A stretch of 64,000 bases of DNA, taken from positions 248,207 through 312,206 of the forward strand of contig NZ_LIFX01000002.1 of assembly GCF_001297775.1 (NCBI RefSeq), read 5' to 3'. The notes under the pieces were generated by a model that did not search any database, was not told where the DNA came from, and saw only the letters and a list, made by a program, of their open reading frames with translations. Positions 36,461 through 47,214 of the stretch are shown one piece after another; positions within the stretch are counted from its first letter, which is position 1; the number at the start of each line of letters is the position of its first letter. Origin of the DNA: Trabulsiella odontotermitis (GTDB taxonomy: Bacteria > Pseudomonadota > Gammaproteobacteria > Enterobacterales > Enterobacteriaceae). The position numbers and the translations under genes are program-made.

Positions 36461-36651
36461 ACGCTGCTCCTGTTTTTTGTCGTCGCCACTCTGTCAGCAA
36501 CAGCGCACCGGTGCGACGGGCAAAATAAAAAACAGGACAGCGGATTCCGCGTTTTTTTCGGGTGTGCAGTGGGGTTGCGAAAAAATACGAGGAGGATCGA
36601 AGAACGGAGCGGGCATCCCCTCCCTGGTGGAGAGGGGACGCGATGGCGGGA

Positions 36652-37605
<954 letters not shown>

Positions 37606-37685
37606 TCAGTACCATACAGACTTCATCCTTCACATCGCCCCGACGCATCCTGAATGATGTTGTGTATGAATGAGGAGATTTTTGC

Positions 37686-38249
37686 ATGCAGTTAGAAGAA
37701 GGATGGCTGGTGGGCGCGCGACGTGTGCCGTCGCCACACCAGGATTGCCGTCCTGACGATGAAGCTCCGTCGTTGCTGGTGGTGCACAATATCAGCCTGC
37801 CGCCGGGTGAGTTTGGCGGGCCGTGGATTGACGCACTATTCACCGGAACGATAGATCCTGCCGCGCATCCCTTTTTTGCCGAAATCGCTCACCTGCGGGT
37901 GTCCGCACACTGCCTGATCCGCCGTGATGGCGAAATTGTGCAGTACGTCCCTTTTGACAAGCGTGCCTGGCATGCTGGCGTGTCGAGTTATAAAGGCCGT
38001 GAGCGCTGTAATGATTTTTCGATTGGCATCGAGCTGGAAGGGACAGATACGCTGGCGTTTACCCCGGCGCAGTATCAGCAACTGGCGGCGGTCACGAAAT
38101 TATTAATCCATGTTTACCCGGCGCTCGCCGATAATATGACAGGCCATAGTGATATTGCGCCAGGACGCAAAACCGATCCCGGTCCGGCGTTTGACTGGGC
38201 GCGGTTTCGTGCACTGGTCACCCCTTCGTCAGATAAGGAGATGACATGA
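37686..38249 (+). CDS. ampD: 1,6-anhydro-N-acetylmuramoyl-L-alanine amidase
   Basis: AmpD is a cytosolic zinc amidase that cleaves stem peptides from recycled anhydro-muropeptides, which keeps inducible ampC silent. Zinc ligands are visible as His34 (VVHNIS), His154 (TGHSD) and Asp164 (KTDPG). The 187-residue length equals the Citrobacter freundii enzyme as I recall it (183 in E. coli). It overlaps ampE by four bases. Loss-of-function changes here would matter for beta-lactam resistance; none is evident in the visible motifs. Confidence 0.97.
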   Translation: MQLEEGWLVGARRVPSPHQDCRPDDEAPSLLVVHNISLPPGEFGGPWIDALFTGTIDPAAHPFFAEIAHLRVSAHCLIRRDGEIVQYVPFDKRAWHAGVSSYKGRERCNDFSIGIELEGTDTLAFTPAQYQQLAAVTKLLIHVYPALADNMTGHSDIAPGRKTDPGPAFDWARFRALVTPSSDKEMT

Positions 38250-39100
38250 CGCTGTTTACTACGTTGCTGGTGCTGATCGCCGAGCGATTGTTCAAGCTGG
38301 GCGAGCACTGGCAGCTCGATCACCGACTGGAAGTCCTGTTCCGCCGTGTTAAGCGTTATTCCCTCTTCCACACGCTGCTGATGGCGATTGTCGCGATGGC
38401 GGTGGTGTATCTGGTGCAGCGCGCGTTGTACGGTCTGCTGTTTAACGTGCCGCTGTTGATCATGTGGATTTTGCTCGGCCTGCTGTGTATCGGCGCAGGA
38501 AAAACGCGGATGCATTATCACGCTTATCTGAAAGCCGCGGCGCGCAAAGACAGTCATGCCTGCGATTCGATGGCGAGCGAGCTGACGCTGATCCACGGTG
38601 TGCCGCCGGGGTGTGACGAGCGGGAATACCTTCGCGAGCTGCAAAACGCCCTGTTGTGGATTAACTTCCGTTTCTACCTCGCGCCGTTGTTCTGGTTTGT
38701 GGTCGGTGGACCGCTCGGCCCGGTGACACTCACCGGTTACGCCTTTCTCCGCGCCTGGCAGACCTGGCTGGCGCGTTATCAGACGCCGCACCACCGTTTG
38801 CAGTCGGGAATCGACGGTATTCTGCATGTGCTCGACTGGGTGCCGGTGCGACTGGTGGGCGTGGTCTATGCCCTGCTGGGCCACGGTGAGAAAGCGCTGC
38901 CCGCATGGTTTGCCTCGCTGGGCGATCGCCATACCTCGCAGTATCAGGTGCTGACGCAACTGGCGCAGTTTTCACTGGCCCGCGAACCGCACATGGATAC
39001 CGTTGAGACGCCAAAGGCGGCGGTATCCATGGCGAAAAAGACCTCGCTTGTCGTGGTGGTGATCACCGCACTTCTGACCATCTACGGCACGCTGATTTAA
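38246..39100 (+). CDS. ampE: inner-membrane regulatory protein AmpE
   Basis: AmpE is a membrane protein co-transcribed with ampD; its biochemical role remains unclear. The 284 residues match E. coli, with membrane segments near residues 41-58 ([18 protein letters not shown]), 62-82 ([20 protein letters not shown]), about 143-170 and at the C-terminus ([19 protein letters not shown]). The start overlaps ampD (ATGA), so it is coupled. Its stop overlaps the stop of the convergent GH43 gene by four bases. Confidence 0.95.
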   Translation: MTLFTTLLVLIAERLFKLGEHWQLDHRLEVLFRRVKRYSLFHTLLMAIVAMAVVYLVQRALYGLLFNVPLLIMWILLGLLCIGAGKTRMHYHAYLKAAARKDSHACDSMASELTLIHGVPPGCDEREYLRELQNALLWINFRFYLAPLFWFVVGGPLGPVTLTGYAFLRAWQTWLARYQTPHHRLQSGIDGILHVLDWVPVRLVGVVYALLGHGEKALPAWFASLGDRHTSQYQVLTQLAQFSLAREPHMDTVETPKAAVSMAKKTSLVVVVITALLTIYGTLI

Positions 39101-40050
39101 GCGTCCGTATCCGCAGGCGGGATGCCGAAGTCAGGCATCCCGTTTTCCTGCCAGCGAATCAGCTTCAACCGCGTATGACGATTGGGATCGTACAGCGGGT
39201 CGCCTTCAATCTCTGTGTAGTTACGGGCGTGATACACCAGCACATCCTCTCCCTCTGACGTCTGCGTAAAGCTGTTGTGCCCCGGCCCGTACTGACGATG
39301 CTCATAACTTGTCGTGAACACCGGTCGCGGGGATTTGTGCCAGTTGTCGGCCTGCAACGGGTCAGCGTTAAGATCGATCCACAGCAGCCCCATGCAGTAG
39401 TTTTCGTCCGTCGCGCTGGCAGAATAGCTGACGAACAACCGGCTGCCATGCACGATCACCGCCGGGCCTTCGTTGACCAGAAAACCCCGGCATTCCCAGT
39501 CGAACTCTGGTCTGCTGAGCATCACCGGTTCGCCGCGAAGCGTCCACGGGTTTTCCAGTTCAGCCAGATAAAGGTTGGAGTTACCGGCGATATCGGGCGC
39601 TTTTTGCGCCCACAGATACCACTGTTTTCCCTGATGGCGGAAGGTGGTGGCATCCAGCGCGAAAGTATCAAACGGTGTTTTGACCTGACCTTTTTCTTCC
39701 CACCGGCCGGTCAGTGGATCAGCGTCGTTGCAGATGAGTGTAAACATGCGGTGCTGAAACATGCCGAGCGCGTCCAGCGCTTCAGTGTGCGTGGCAGCAA
39801 AGTAGATCACCCACACGCCGTCGATATTGTGCAGTTCCGGCGCCCAGATGAGTTTGCTCATCGGGCCGGTGGAGGGTTTGCGCCAGACGACCACCGCCTG
39901 CGCGGTGCGTAAACCCTCAAGCGTTGCCGCCCGGCGGATCTCCAGCCGGTCATACTCCGGCACCGAGGCAATAAAATAGTATTGCCCTTCATGATGAAGG
40001 ATAAACGGGTCGGCGCGCTGCTCAATAAAGGGATTTGGCCATACGTTCAT
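39097..40050 (-). CDS. glycoside hydrolase family 43 protein
   Basis: This is a GH43-type five-bladed propeller glycosidase, a family of beta-xylosidases and alpha-L-arabinofuranosidases. The three acidic active-site residues can be placed as D14 (QRADPF, general base), D133 (ALDATTF, pKa modulator) and E194 (VNEGPA, general acid). The 317 residues have no signal peptide, so it should act on oligosaccharides already imported. The start overlaps the stop of the upstream symporter by one base (TAATG), strongly implying a transporter-hydrolase operon. The exact sugar cannot be told from sequence alone. Salmonella has a similar pair at this locus, to my recollection; E. coli K-12 does not. Confidence 0.88.
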   Translation of the reverse strand: MNVWPNPFIEQRADPFILHHEGQYYFIASVPEYDRLEIRRAATLEGLRTAQAVVVWRKPSTGPMSKLIWAPELHNIDGVWVIYFAATHTEALDALGMFQHRMFTLICNDADPLTGRWEEKGQVKTPFDTFALDATTFRHQGKQWYLWAQKAPDIAGNSNLYLAELENPWTLRGEPVMLSRPEFDWECRGFLVNEGPAVIVHGSRLFVSYSASATDENYCMGLLWIDLNADPLQADNWHKSPRPVFTTSYEHRQYGPGHNSFTQTSEGEDVLVYHARNYTEIEGDPLYDPNRHTRLKLIRWQENGMPDFGIPPADTDA

Positions 40051-41450
40051 TATGCTTTCCTTACCTGTTCGATCTGTTCCTGATACTCGTTCAGCTCGCG
40101 ATAGTTATGACGGCGTTTTTCCAGGTCAGTCTGGATCTGTTGCATAAAATCGCGATCGACTTTCAGCAGGCGAACCACACCCGCGGTGATGAGATAGCCG
40201 ATACCCGGAATCACCGTAAACAGCATGACGATGCCGTTGATTGCGGTGGCGCTCTGCGCTTTCGCCCCGGCGTCATAGCCGTACCAGGAGAGAAGGAAAC
40301 CAACCATCGCCCCGGCGATCGCCAGCCCTACCTTGAGGAAAAAGAGGTTGCCGGAGAAGCTGATCCCGGTGATGCGCTTACCGGTTTTCCATTCGCCGTA
40401 GTCGTCAACATCTGCCATCAGCGACCAGTGCAGCGGCGAGGGGATTTGATGCAGGATGTTGAGCAGGAAATAGAGCACCAGAATCATCATCGTGGCGTGC
40501 GGATCAAAGAAGTAAAACGCGCAGGAGAAAATCGCCAGTGCGATGTTGGTCCAGAAAAAGACTTTCAGCTTACACCAGCGGTCGGTCAGCACTTTCGCCA
40601 GCATGATGCCAATCATCATTCCGACCACGCCGAGGCTGATAAACAGGGTGGCGAAGTGGGTGCTTTGTTGCATCACCCAGGTGACGTAGTACATGGTCGC
40701 CGCCATACGGATGAACCCAGGGCAGACGTTACACAGCGTCAGCAGGAGAATGCGCACCCACTGGTCGTTTTTCCATACGTCTTTGAGATCCTGTTTCAGT
40801 TCGTCGTTGGTTTGCACCGCCGGGCGAATGCGCTCACGCACGGTGGAGAAGCAGAACAGGAACATGCACATACCGATGAATGCCAGCACGGTCATCGCCA
40901 GCTGATAGCCTTTGGCTTTGTTACCGCCGCCGAACCAGTCGACCATCGGCAGCAGTGTCAGCGACAGCAGCAGCGTGGCGATCCCCACCATCACAAAGCG
41001 GTACGACTGGCAGGCGACACGCTCTTGTGGGTCATTGGTGATCACGCTGCCCAGCGAGCAGTAGGGGATATTGATCGCGGTATAGGTAATGGAAAGCAGG
41101 AAATAAGTGACGAACGCATAGATAACTTTGCTGCTGTAGCTCCATTCTGGTGTGGTAAACATCAGCACGCTGAACAGGGCGTAGGGGAAAGCAATCCATA
41201 AAAGCCATGGACGAAACCGGCCCCATTTACTGCGCGTACGGTCGGCCAGCGCGCCCATAATCGGGTCGGTAACGGCATCAATAACACGAACCGATAACAA
41301 CAATACGCCAACCAGCGCCGGTGCCAGACCGAAGATATCGGTATAAAAATAGTTAACAAACAACAGGATGGCGCCGAAGATGATATTGCATCCTGCATCG
41401 CCCATGCCATAGCCGATTTTTTCTTTCACAGACAGTTTATTGTTGCCCAT
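40050..41450 (-). CDS. MFS/GPH-family sugar:cation symporter
   Basis: The product is a glycoside-pentoside-hexuronide:cation symporter (MelB/XynP/YicJ type), predicted to bring the GH43 substrate into the cell with H+ or Na+. The N-terminal LSVKEKIGYGMGDAGCNIIFG and the loop motif ALADRTRSKWGRFRPWL near residues 63-79 are GPH hallmarks, and about twelve membrane helices are evident. I choose the ATG at 41448-41450 (MGNNKLSV, 466 residues) because GGAG lies eight bases upstream; an ATG two codons earlier is too close to that site. It precedes and overlaps the GH43 gene, and a palindrome lies 41 bases upstream. Confidence 0.88.
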   Translation of the reverse strand: MGNNKLSVKEKIGYGMGDAGCNIIFGAILLFVNYFYTDIFGLAPALVGVLLLSVRVIDAVTDPIMGALADRTRSKWGRFRPWLLWIAFPYALFSVLMFTTPEWSYSSKVIYAFVTYFLLSITYTAINIPYCSLGSVITNDPQERVACQSYRFVMVGIATLLLSLTLLPMVDWFGGGNKAKGYQLAMTVLAFIGMCMFLFCFSTVRERIRPAVQTNDELKQDLKDVWKNDQWVRILLLTLCNVCPGFIRMAATMYYVTWVMQQSTHFATLFISLGVVGMMIGIMLAKVLTDRWCKLKVFFWTNIALAIFSCAFYFFDPHATMMILVLYFLLNILHQIPSPLHWSLMADVDDYGEWKTGKRITGISFSGNLFFLKVGLAIAGAMVGFLLSWYGYDAGAKAQSATAINGIVMLFTVIPGIGYLITAGVVRLLKVDRDFMQQIQTDLEKRRHNYRELNEYQEQIEQVRKA

Positions 41451-41490
41451 CGACATCACTCCATAATGAGATATGGAGAGAATTATTTGC

Positions 41491-41510
41491 ACGCAAAGCA
41501 ATATTTGCGT
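41491..41510. promoter_or_regulatory. candidate operator upstream of the GPH-GH43 operon
   Basis: ACGCAAA and TTTGCGT form perfect seven-base arms around a six-base centre, 41 bases before the symporter start. The arrangement suits binding by a dimeric repressor or activator; no cognate regulator gene is adjacent. Confidence 0.45.
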
Positions 41511-41569
41511 AGCAGGATAGGGGCGGTGATATGGACGAACGAGCTGTTAACGGGAAAGTGTGAGGAAGT

Positions 41570-41606
41570 TAACAACGCCTCTGCACCTGAAAACAGGCGC
41601 AGAGGC
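41570..41606 (-). terminator. aroP terminator
   Basis: Thirteen-base arms (41577-41589 and 41594-41606) with one mismatch and an AAAA loop lie nine bases beyond the aroP stop; the following minus-strand tract is only moderately T-rich. Confidence 0.75.
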
Positions 41607-41614
41607 ATTAAGGA

Positions 41615-42985
41615 TCAATGTGCTTTAACGGTTTTTTCGTTTTTCTGTTTGCACAGATAACCGATGCCGAGGATCACCAGCCAGACCGGGATCAGCCACA
41701 CGGAGATCGCCATGCCTGGGGTGATCAGCATGATCACCAGCACGCCCGCCATGAACAGCAGGCAAAGCCAGTTACCCAGCGGGTAGAACAGGGCAGGGAA
41801 GCGCGGGGTGACGCCCTGCTGTTGCTTCGCACGGCGGAATTTGATGTGCGCGAGGCTAATCATCGCCCAGTTGATGACCAGCGCGGAGACCACCAGCGCC
41901 ATCAGCAGACCGAATGCCGATTCCGGTGCCAGATAGTTAATCAGCACGCAGAGCGCGGTGAACACAGCGGAAACCAGAATAGTGGTGACCGGCACGCCGC
42001 GACGGTCGAGTTTCAGCAGCGCTTTCGGCGCGTTGCCCTGTTGCGCCAGACCAAACAGCATACGGCTGTTGCAGTAAACACAGCTGTTATAGACCGACAG
42101 CGCCGCCGTCAGCACCACGATGTTCAGAGCGTTCGCCACGAAGGTATCGCCCAGCTCATGGAAAATCAGCACAAACGGGCTGGTGTCAGCAGTGACACGC
42201 GTCCACGGTAACAGCGACAGCAGAACCGCCAGCGAGCCCACATAGAAGATCAGGATGCGGTAGATGACCTGGTTAGTGGCTTTCGGGATGCTGTGTTCCG
42301 GATTGTCAGCTTCCGCCGCGGTGATCCCAACCAGCTCCAGTCCGCCGAAGGAGAACATGATAATCGCCATCATCATGACCAGGCCGGTCATGCCGTTAGG
42401 TAAGAAGCCCCCTTGCTCCCACAGGTTACGCACGGTCGCCTGCGGGCCGCCGTTGCCGCTGAACAGCAGCCAGCCGCCAAACAGGATCATACCGACCACA
42501 GCGACCACTTTGATAATGGCGAACCAGAATTCCATTTCGCCAAAGACTTTCACGTTGGTCAGGTTAATGGCGTTGATGATCACAAAGAACGCGGCGGCAG
42601 ACACCCACGTCGGGATTTCCGGCCACCAGAACTGGATATATTTCCCGACGGCGGTCAGTTCCGCCATGGCAACCAGCACGTACAGCACCCAGTAGTTCCA
42701 GCCTGAGGCAAAGCCGGCGAAGCTCCCCCAGTATTTATAGGCAAAGTGGCTGAAGGAACCGGCAACCGGCTCTTCCACCACCATTTCCCCCAACTGACGC
42801 ATGATCAGGAAGGCGATGAAACCGGCTATCGCATACCCCAGAATAATCCCCGGACCGGCAGATTGAATTACAGATGCGCTACCAAGAAACAGGCCTGTAC
42901 CGATAGCGCCGCCCAGCGCAATGAGCTGAATATGGCGGTTTTTGAGTCCGCGCCTTAGCTGATCGCCGTGCTGTTGACCTTCCAT
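41615..42985 (-). CDS. aroP: aromatic amino acid permease
   Basis: AroP is the general proton-driven importer of phenylalanine, tyrosine and tryptophan. The product has 456 residues from the second of two tandem ATGs (MEGQQHGDQLRRGLKNRH); the first, at 42988, is possible. Twelve membrane helices and the APC-family consensus HIQLIALGGAIGTGLFLGSAS near 18-38 are visible, with near-identity to E. coli AroP throughout. In E. coli, TyrR represses it, and a candidate TyrR box is visible upstream. It is divergent from pdhR. Confidence 0.96.
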   Translation of the reverse strand: MEGQQHGDQLRRGLKNRHIQLIALGGAIGTGLFLGSASVIQSAGPGIILGYAIAGFIAFLIMRQLGEMVVEEPVAGSFSHFAYKYWGSFAGFASGWNYWVLYVLVAMAELTAVGKYIQFWWPEIPTWVSAAAFFVIINAINLTNVKVFGEMEFWFAIIKVVAVVGMILFGGWLLFSGNGGPQATVRNLWEQGGFLPNGMTGLVMMMAIIMFSFGGLELVGITAAEADNPEHSIPKATNQVIYRILIFYVGSLAVLLSLLPWTRVTADTSPFVLIFHELGDTFVANALNIVVLTAALSVYNSCVYCNSRMLFGLAQQGNAPKALLKLDRRGVPVTTILVSAVFTALCVLINYLAPESAFGLLMALVVSALVINWAMISLAHIKFRRAKQQQGVTPRFPALFYPLGNWLCLLFMAGVLVIMLITPGMAISVWLIPVWLVILGIGYLCKQKNEKTVKAH

Positions 42986-42988
42986 CAT

Positions 42989-43480
42989 GAAAACCTCGTG
43001 TGTGGTTGTATTTTTATACGCTTGTATTGCGTGTGTAATTATGAAATTCCATTTCCTGTACTTATTTTTTTACGTATTAACAACGGGAAAGTTCCTCTCA
43101 CCTCTTTCGCAAGAGGAAGAATAGTGGTAAGCGCGGCGTAATGCACCTGCTTTATGAAGGGGTAGTGACGGATTGCATAAAAAGAAAGCATGTGTACAGC
43201 GTAGCAGGAGTTTTTCGCTGCGCACGTTTCTCATTCAATATTCAATTTAGGTGCATTTTTATTCATTTAACGACTTGGTGAATCGGTTCGTAATGCACAA
43301 AATCGCGTTTCATGCAGGTTAAATCTCCCACTTTGTGAGTAAACGCAGTATTTGTGCAAAGTTACATGTTTGAAACGTTAATTCTGTACTGTTGTTAAAA
43401 TGTGCGTGGTTTCGTGATTTCAATCAAAACCTGTATGGACATTAGGTGAATACTTTGTTACTTTAGCGCTAAGAACTTGC
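42989..43480. promoter_or_regulatory. aroP-pdhR divergent regulatory region with candidate TyrR box
   Basis: No gene is visible. At 43057-43074, TGTACT-N6-TTTACG resembles the TyrR box TGTAAA-N6-TTTACA and lies about 70 bases upstream of aroP, as expected for TyrR control. Near 43412-43430, CGTGATTTCAATCAAAA resembles a degenerate CRP site upstream of pdhR. The remainder is A/T-rich with no assigned role. Confidence 0.45.
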
Positions 43481-43497
43481 AATTGGTAAGACCAATT
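43481..43497. promoter_or_regulatory. PdhR operator
   Basis: AATTGGTAAGACCAATT matches the known PdhR box (ATTGGTNNNACCAAT) perfectly, 32 bases before the pdhR start. It should give pyruvate-sensitive autorepression of pdhR-aceEF-lpd. Confidence 0.9.
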
Positions 43498-43528
43498 GAC
43501 TCCGGGCTAATGGCAGAGACAGGGAATA

Positions 43529-44293
43529 ATGGCCTACAGCAAGATCCGCCAACCAAAACTTTCTGATGTGATAGAGCAGCAGCTGGAGTTTTTGATTCTG
43601 GAGGGGACACTGCGCCCCGGCGAAAAACTTCCACCTGAACGCGAACTGGCTAAACAGTTCGACGTTTCCCGCCCCTCGCTGCGTGAGGCGATTCAACGTC
43701 TCGAAGCCAAGGGCCTTCTGCTTCGTCGCCAGGGCGGCGGTACCTTTGTGCAGAGCAGCCTGTGGCAGAGCTTCAGCGACCCGCTGGTAGAGCTCCTGTC
43801 CGACCACCCTGAATCTCAGTTTGATCTGCTGGAAACCCGTCACGCGCTTGAGGGCATTGCGGCGTATTACGCAGCCCTGCGCAGCACTGATGAAGACCGT
43901 GAACGCATTCGCGAACTTCATCAGGCCATCGAGCGGGCACAGCAGTCAGGCGACCTTGACGCCGAGTCCAGCGCCGTCGTCCAGTACCAGATTGCCGTCA
44001 CCGAGGCAGCACACAACGTAGTTTTGCTTCATCTGCTACGCTGCATGGAACCCATGCTGGCTCAAAACGTTCGCCAGAATTTTGAATTGTTGTATGCCCG
44101 CCGGGAAATGCTTCCGCTGGTCAGCAACCATCGCACCCGAATTTTCGAGGCGATTATGGCCAGAGAGCCGGAGCATGCGCGTGAAGCGTCGCACCGACAT
44201 CTGGCTTTCATTGAGGAGATCTTGCTGGACCGCAGCCGTGAACAAAGTCGTAGAGAACGTTCACTTCGCCGCCTACAGCAACGAAAGGATTAA
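43529..44293 (+). CDS. pdhR: pyruvate dehydrogenase complex repressor PdhR
   Basis: PdhR is a FadR-subfamily GntR regulator that represses the pyruvate dehydrogenase operon and respiratory genes; pyruvate releases it. The 254 residues match E. coli. The N-terminal winged helix spans about 10-75 ([49 protein letters not shown]), and an all-helical FCD ligand domain follows from about 95. Its own operator lies just upstream. The gap to aceE contains an ERIC element within a hairpin. Confidence 0.97.
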   Translation: MAYSKIRQPKLSDVIEQQLEFLILEGTLRPGEKLPPERELAKQFDVSRPSLREAIQRLEAKGLLLRRQGGGTFVQSSLWQSFSDPLVELLSDHPESQFDLLETRHALEGIAAYYAALRSTDEDRERIRELHQAIERAQQSGDLDAESSAVVQYQIAVTEAAHNVVLLHLLRCMEPMLAQNVRQNFELLYARREMLPLVSNHRTRIFEAIMAREPEHAREASHRHLAFIEEILLDRSREQSRRERSLRRLQQRKD

Positions 44294-44328
44294 GCGCCGG
44301 TTTTTTTAGAGCGCGGCAACTAAACGTA

Positions 44329-44498
44329 GAACCTGTCTTATTGCGTTTTTAGTTGTTCAAAATAGTTCGGGTTATATCGCGGCGGCAAGTGCGCGAATCC
44401 CCGGAAGCATAGTGAACTATGTGACCGGGGTGAGAAAGCGCAGCCAACAAAGAGATAACCTGAAATATGAAGAACAAAGAACGCAATGGGACAGGTTC
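44329..44498 (+). other. long leader hairpin upstream of aceE
   Basis: Nineteen-base arms at 44329-44347 and 44480-44498 (GAACCTGTC... and ...GACAGGTTC) pair fully if two U-G pairs are allowed. The enclosed 132 bases are almost entirely an ERIC-like element. I recall the same hairpin with a short loop in E. coli, where it lies between pdhR and aceE. Its function is not known to me; it may be an mRNA-processing or stability element. Confidence 0.75.
44353..44478. repeat. ERIC (intergenic repeat unit) element
   Basis: The central palindrome has CCCCGG (44399-44404) and CCGGGG (44425-44430) surrounding CATAGT-GA-ACTATG (44408-44421), followed by GTGAGAAAGCGCAGCCAAC. These match the ERIC core (AATCCCC...GTGAC.GGGGTGAG...GCAGCCAAC). 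The outer ends (GTTCAAAATAGTTCGGGTTAT against ATAACCTGAAATATGAAGAAC) are imperfect inverted repeats, giving about 126 bases, the usual ERIC length. It is transcribed as part of the aceE leader. Confidence 0.88.
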
Positions 44499-44536
44499 CA
44501 GACAAATCAACGAATTAAAGATAAGGAATACCCCCC

Positions 44537-47200
44537 ATGTCAGAACGTTTCCAAAATGACGTGGATCCGATCGAAACTCGCGACTGGCTACAGGCGATCG
44601 AATCGGTCATCCGTGAAGAAGGTGTTGAGCGTGCTCAGTATCTGATTGACCAGCTCCTTTCAGAAGCGCGCAAAGGCGGCGTGAAAGTGGCTGCTGGTGC
44701 AGGGGCTAGCAACTACGTAAACACGATTGCCGTTGAAGACGAACCGGAATATCCGGGTAATCTGGATCTGGAGCGCCGTATTCGTTCAGCTATCCGCTGG
44801 AACGCGATTATGACCGTTCTGCGCGCCTCCAAAAAAGATCTGGAACTGGGCGGCCACATGGCGTCTTTCCAGTCTTCCGCAACCGTTTATGAAGTGTGCT
44901 TTAACCACTTCTTCCGTGCCCGTAACGAGAAAGACGGCGGCGACCTGGTGTACTTCCAGGGCCACATTTCCCCGGGCATCTATGCACGTGCTTTCCTCGA
45001 AGGCCGTCTGACTGAAGAGCAGATGAACAACTTCCGTCAGGAAGTTCACGGTAACGGTCTTTCTTCTTACCCGCACCCGAAACTGATGCCGGAATTCTGG
45101 CAGTTCCCGACCGTCTCCATGGGCCTCGGCCCGATCGGCGCTATCTACCAGGCGAAGTTCCTGAAATATCTGGAACACCGTGGTCTGAAAGATACCTCTG
45201 AACAGACCGTTTACGCCTTCCTGGGCGACGGCGAGATGGACGAGCCGGAATCGAAAGGTGCTATCACCATCGCCACCCGCGAAAAACTCGATAACCTGGT
45301 GTTCGTCATCAACTGTAACCTCCAGCGTCTGGATGGCCCGGTCACCGGTAACGGCAAAATCGTTAACGAACTGGAAGGCATCTTCAGCGGTGCTGGCTGG
45401 AACGTGATCAAGGTGATGTGGGGCAGCCGTTGGGACGAACTGCTGCGCAAAGACACCAGCGGTAAGCTGATTCAACTGATGAACGAAACCGTTGACGGCG
45501 ACTACCAGACCTTCAAATCCAAAGATGGCGCGTACGTCCGTGAGCACTTCTTCGGTAAATATCCGGAAACTGCCGCGCTGGTGGCTGACTGGACTGACGA
45601 TCAGATCTGGGCACTGAACCGTGGTGGTCACGATCCGAAGAAAGTCTATGCGGCACTGAAAAAAGCGCAGGAAACCAAAGGTAAAGCGACAGTCATCCTG
45701 GCCCACACCATCAAAGGTTACGGCATGGGCGATACCGCGGAAGGTAAAAACATCGCTCACCAGGTGAAGAAAATGAACATGGACGGCGTGCGTTATATCC
45801 GCGACCGTTTCAATGTGCCTGTCACTGACGAGCAGGTTGAAAACCTGTCTTACCTGACCTTCCCGGAAGGTTCTGAAGAGTACAAATACCTGCACGAACG
45901 TCGTCAGGCGCTGAAAGGCTACCTGCCGTCTCGTCAGCCGAAATTCACTGAGAAGCTGGAACTGCCTCAGCTTGCTGACTTCTCTCAGTTGCTGGAAGAG
46001 CAGAACAAAGAGATCTCCACCACCATCGCTTTCGTTCGCGCCCTGAACGTGATGCTGAAGAACAAGTCGATCAAAGATCGTCTGGTGCCGATCATCGCCG
46101 ACGAAGCGCGTACCTTTGGTATGGAAGGTCTGTTCCGCCAGATTGGTATTTACAGCCCGAACGGCCAGCAGTACACCCCGCAGGACCGTGAGCAGGTTGC
46201 TTACTACAAAGAAGACGAAAAAGGTCAGATCCTGCAGGAAGGCATCAACGAGCTGGGCGCAGGCGCATCCTGGCTGGCGGCGGCGACCTCTTACAGCACC
46301 AACGATCTGCCGATGATCCCGTTCTACATCTACTACTCCATGTTCGGGTTCCAGCGTATCGGCGACCTGTGCTGGCAGGCGGGCGACCAACAGGCGCGTG
46401 GCTTCCTGGTCGGTGGTACTTCTGGTCGTACGACCCTGAACGGCGAAGGTCTGCAGCACGAAGATGGTCACAGCCACATTCAGTCTCTGACTATTCCGAA
46501 CTGTATCTCTTACGATCCGGCTTACGCGTACGAAGTTGCGGTGATCATGCACGACGGTCTGGAGCGCATGTACGGTGAGAAACAAGAGAACGTTTACTAC
46601 TACATCACCACGCTGAACGAAAACTACCACATGCCAGCGATGCCGGAAGGCGCCGAGGAAGGTATCCGTAAAGGTATCTACAAACTCGAAACCCTCGAAG
46701 GCAGCAAAGGCAAAGTTCAGCTGATGGGTTCAGGCTCTATCCTGCGTCACGTCCGTGAAGCCGCGCAGATCCTGGCGAAAGACTACGGCGTGGGCTCTGA
46801 CGTCTACAGCGTGACCTCCTTCACTGAACTGGCGCGTGACGGCCAGGATTGTGAGCGCTGGAACATGCTGCACCCGACCGAAGCGCCGCGCGTACCGTAC
46901 GTTGCGCAGATTCTGAGCGATGCACCGGCAGTAGCATCGACTGACTATATGAAACTGTTCGCTGAGCAGATCCGTAACTTCATCCCGGCAAGCGATTACC
47001 GCGTACTGGGTACTGACGGTTTCGGTCGCTCTGACAGCCGCGAAAACCTGCGTCATCACTTCGAAGTCGACGCTTCTTACGTGGTGGTTGCGGCGCTGGG
47101 CGAACTGGCTAAACGTGGCGAAATCGATAAGAAAGTGGTGGCGGAAGCGATCACCAAATTCAACATCGATGCAGATAAAGTTAACCCGCGTCTGGCGTAA
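44537..47200 (+). CDS. aceE: pyruvate dehydrogenase E1 component
   Basis: AceE is the homodimeric thiamine-diphosphate decarboxylase that passes acetyl groups from pyruvate to lipoyl-AceF. The 887 residues match E. coli. Visible are the TPP-binding run [12 protein letters not shown]...[14 protein letters not shown] near 228-267 (GDG to NCN), the [16 protein letters not shown] loop near 398-413, and the conserved histidine region [12 protein letters not shown] near 636-647. The ATG follows AAGGAAT. It is co-transcribed with pdhR, aceF and probably lpd. Confidence 0.98.
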   Translation: MSERFQNDVDPIETRDWLQAIESVIREEGVERAQYLIDQLLSEARKGGVKVAAGAGASNYVNTIAVEDEPEYPGNLDLERRIRSAIRWNAIMTVLRASKKDLELGGHMASFQSSATVYEVCFNHFFRARNEKDGGDLVYFQGHISPGIYARAFLEGRLTEEQMNNFRQEVHGNGLSSYPHPKLMPEFWQFPTVSMGLGPIGAIYQAKFLKYLEHRGLKDTSEQTVYAFLGDGEMDEPESKGAITIATREKLDNLVFVINCNLQRLDGPVTGNGKIVNELEGIFSGAGWNVIKVMWGSRWDELLRKDTSGKLIQLMNETVDGDYQTFKSKDGAYVREHFFGKYPETAALVADWTDDQIWALNRGGHDPKKVYAALKKAQETKGKATVILAHTIKGYGMGDTAEGKNIAHQVKKMNMDGVRYIRDRFNVPVTDEQVENLSYLTFPEGSEEYKYLHERRQALKGYLPSRQPKFTEKLELPQLADFSQLLEEQNKEISTTIAFVRALNVMLKNKSIKDRLVPIIADEARTFGMEGLFRQIGIYSPNGQQYTPQDREQVAYYKEDEKGQILQEGINELGAGASWLAAATSYSTNDLPMIPFYIYYSMFGFQRIGDLCWQAGDQQARGFLVGGTSGRTTLNGEGLQHEDGHSHIQSLTIPNCISYDPAYAYEVAVIMHDGLERMYGEKQENVYYYITTLNENYHMPAMPEGAEEGIRKGIYKLETLEGSKGKVQLMGSGSILRHVREAAQILAKDYGVGSDVYSVTSFTELARDGQDCERWNMLHPTEAPRVPYVAQILSDAPAVASTDYMKLFAEQIRNFIPASDYRVLGTDGFGRSDSRENLRHHFEVDASYVVVAALGELAKRGEIDKKVVAEAITKFNIDADKVNPRLA

Positions 47201-47214
47201 GAGGTAAAAGAATA

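Noticed and set aside
40035-41201. A 388-codon plus-strand frame
   Set aside because: It is antisense to the GPH symporter; the translated product is His/Gln/Arg-rich without membrane or domain features.
44353-44478. Possible small RNA gene or attenuator between pdhR and aceE
   Set aside because: The structure is accounted for by an ERIC repeat in a leader hairpin; there is no T run to indicate termination.
44786-46630. A 614-codon open frame antisense to aceE
   Set aside because: It is a mirror of highly biased aceE codons; its translation is compositionally odd (F, V, Q, R, H rich) with no domain.
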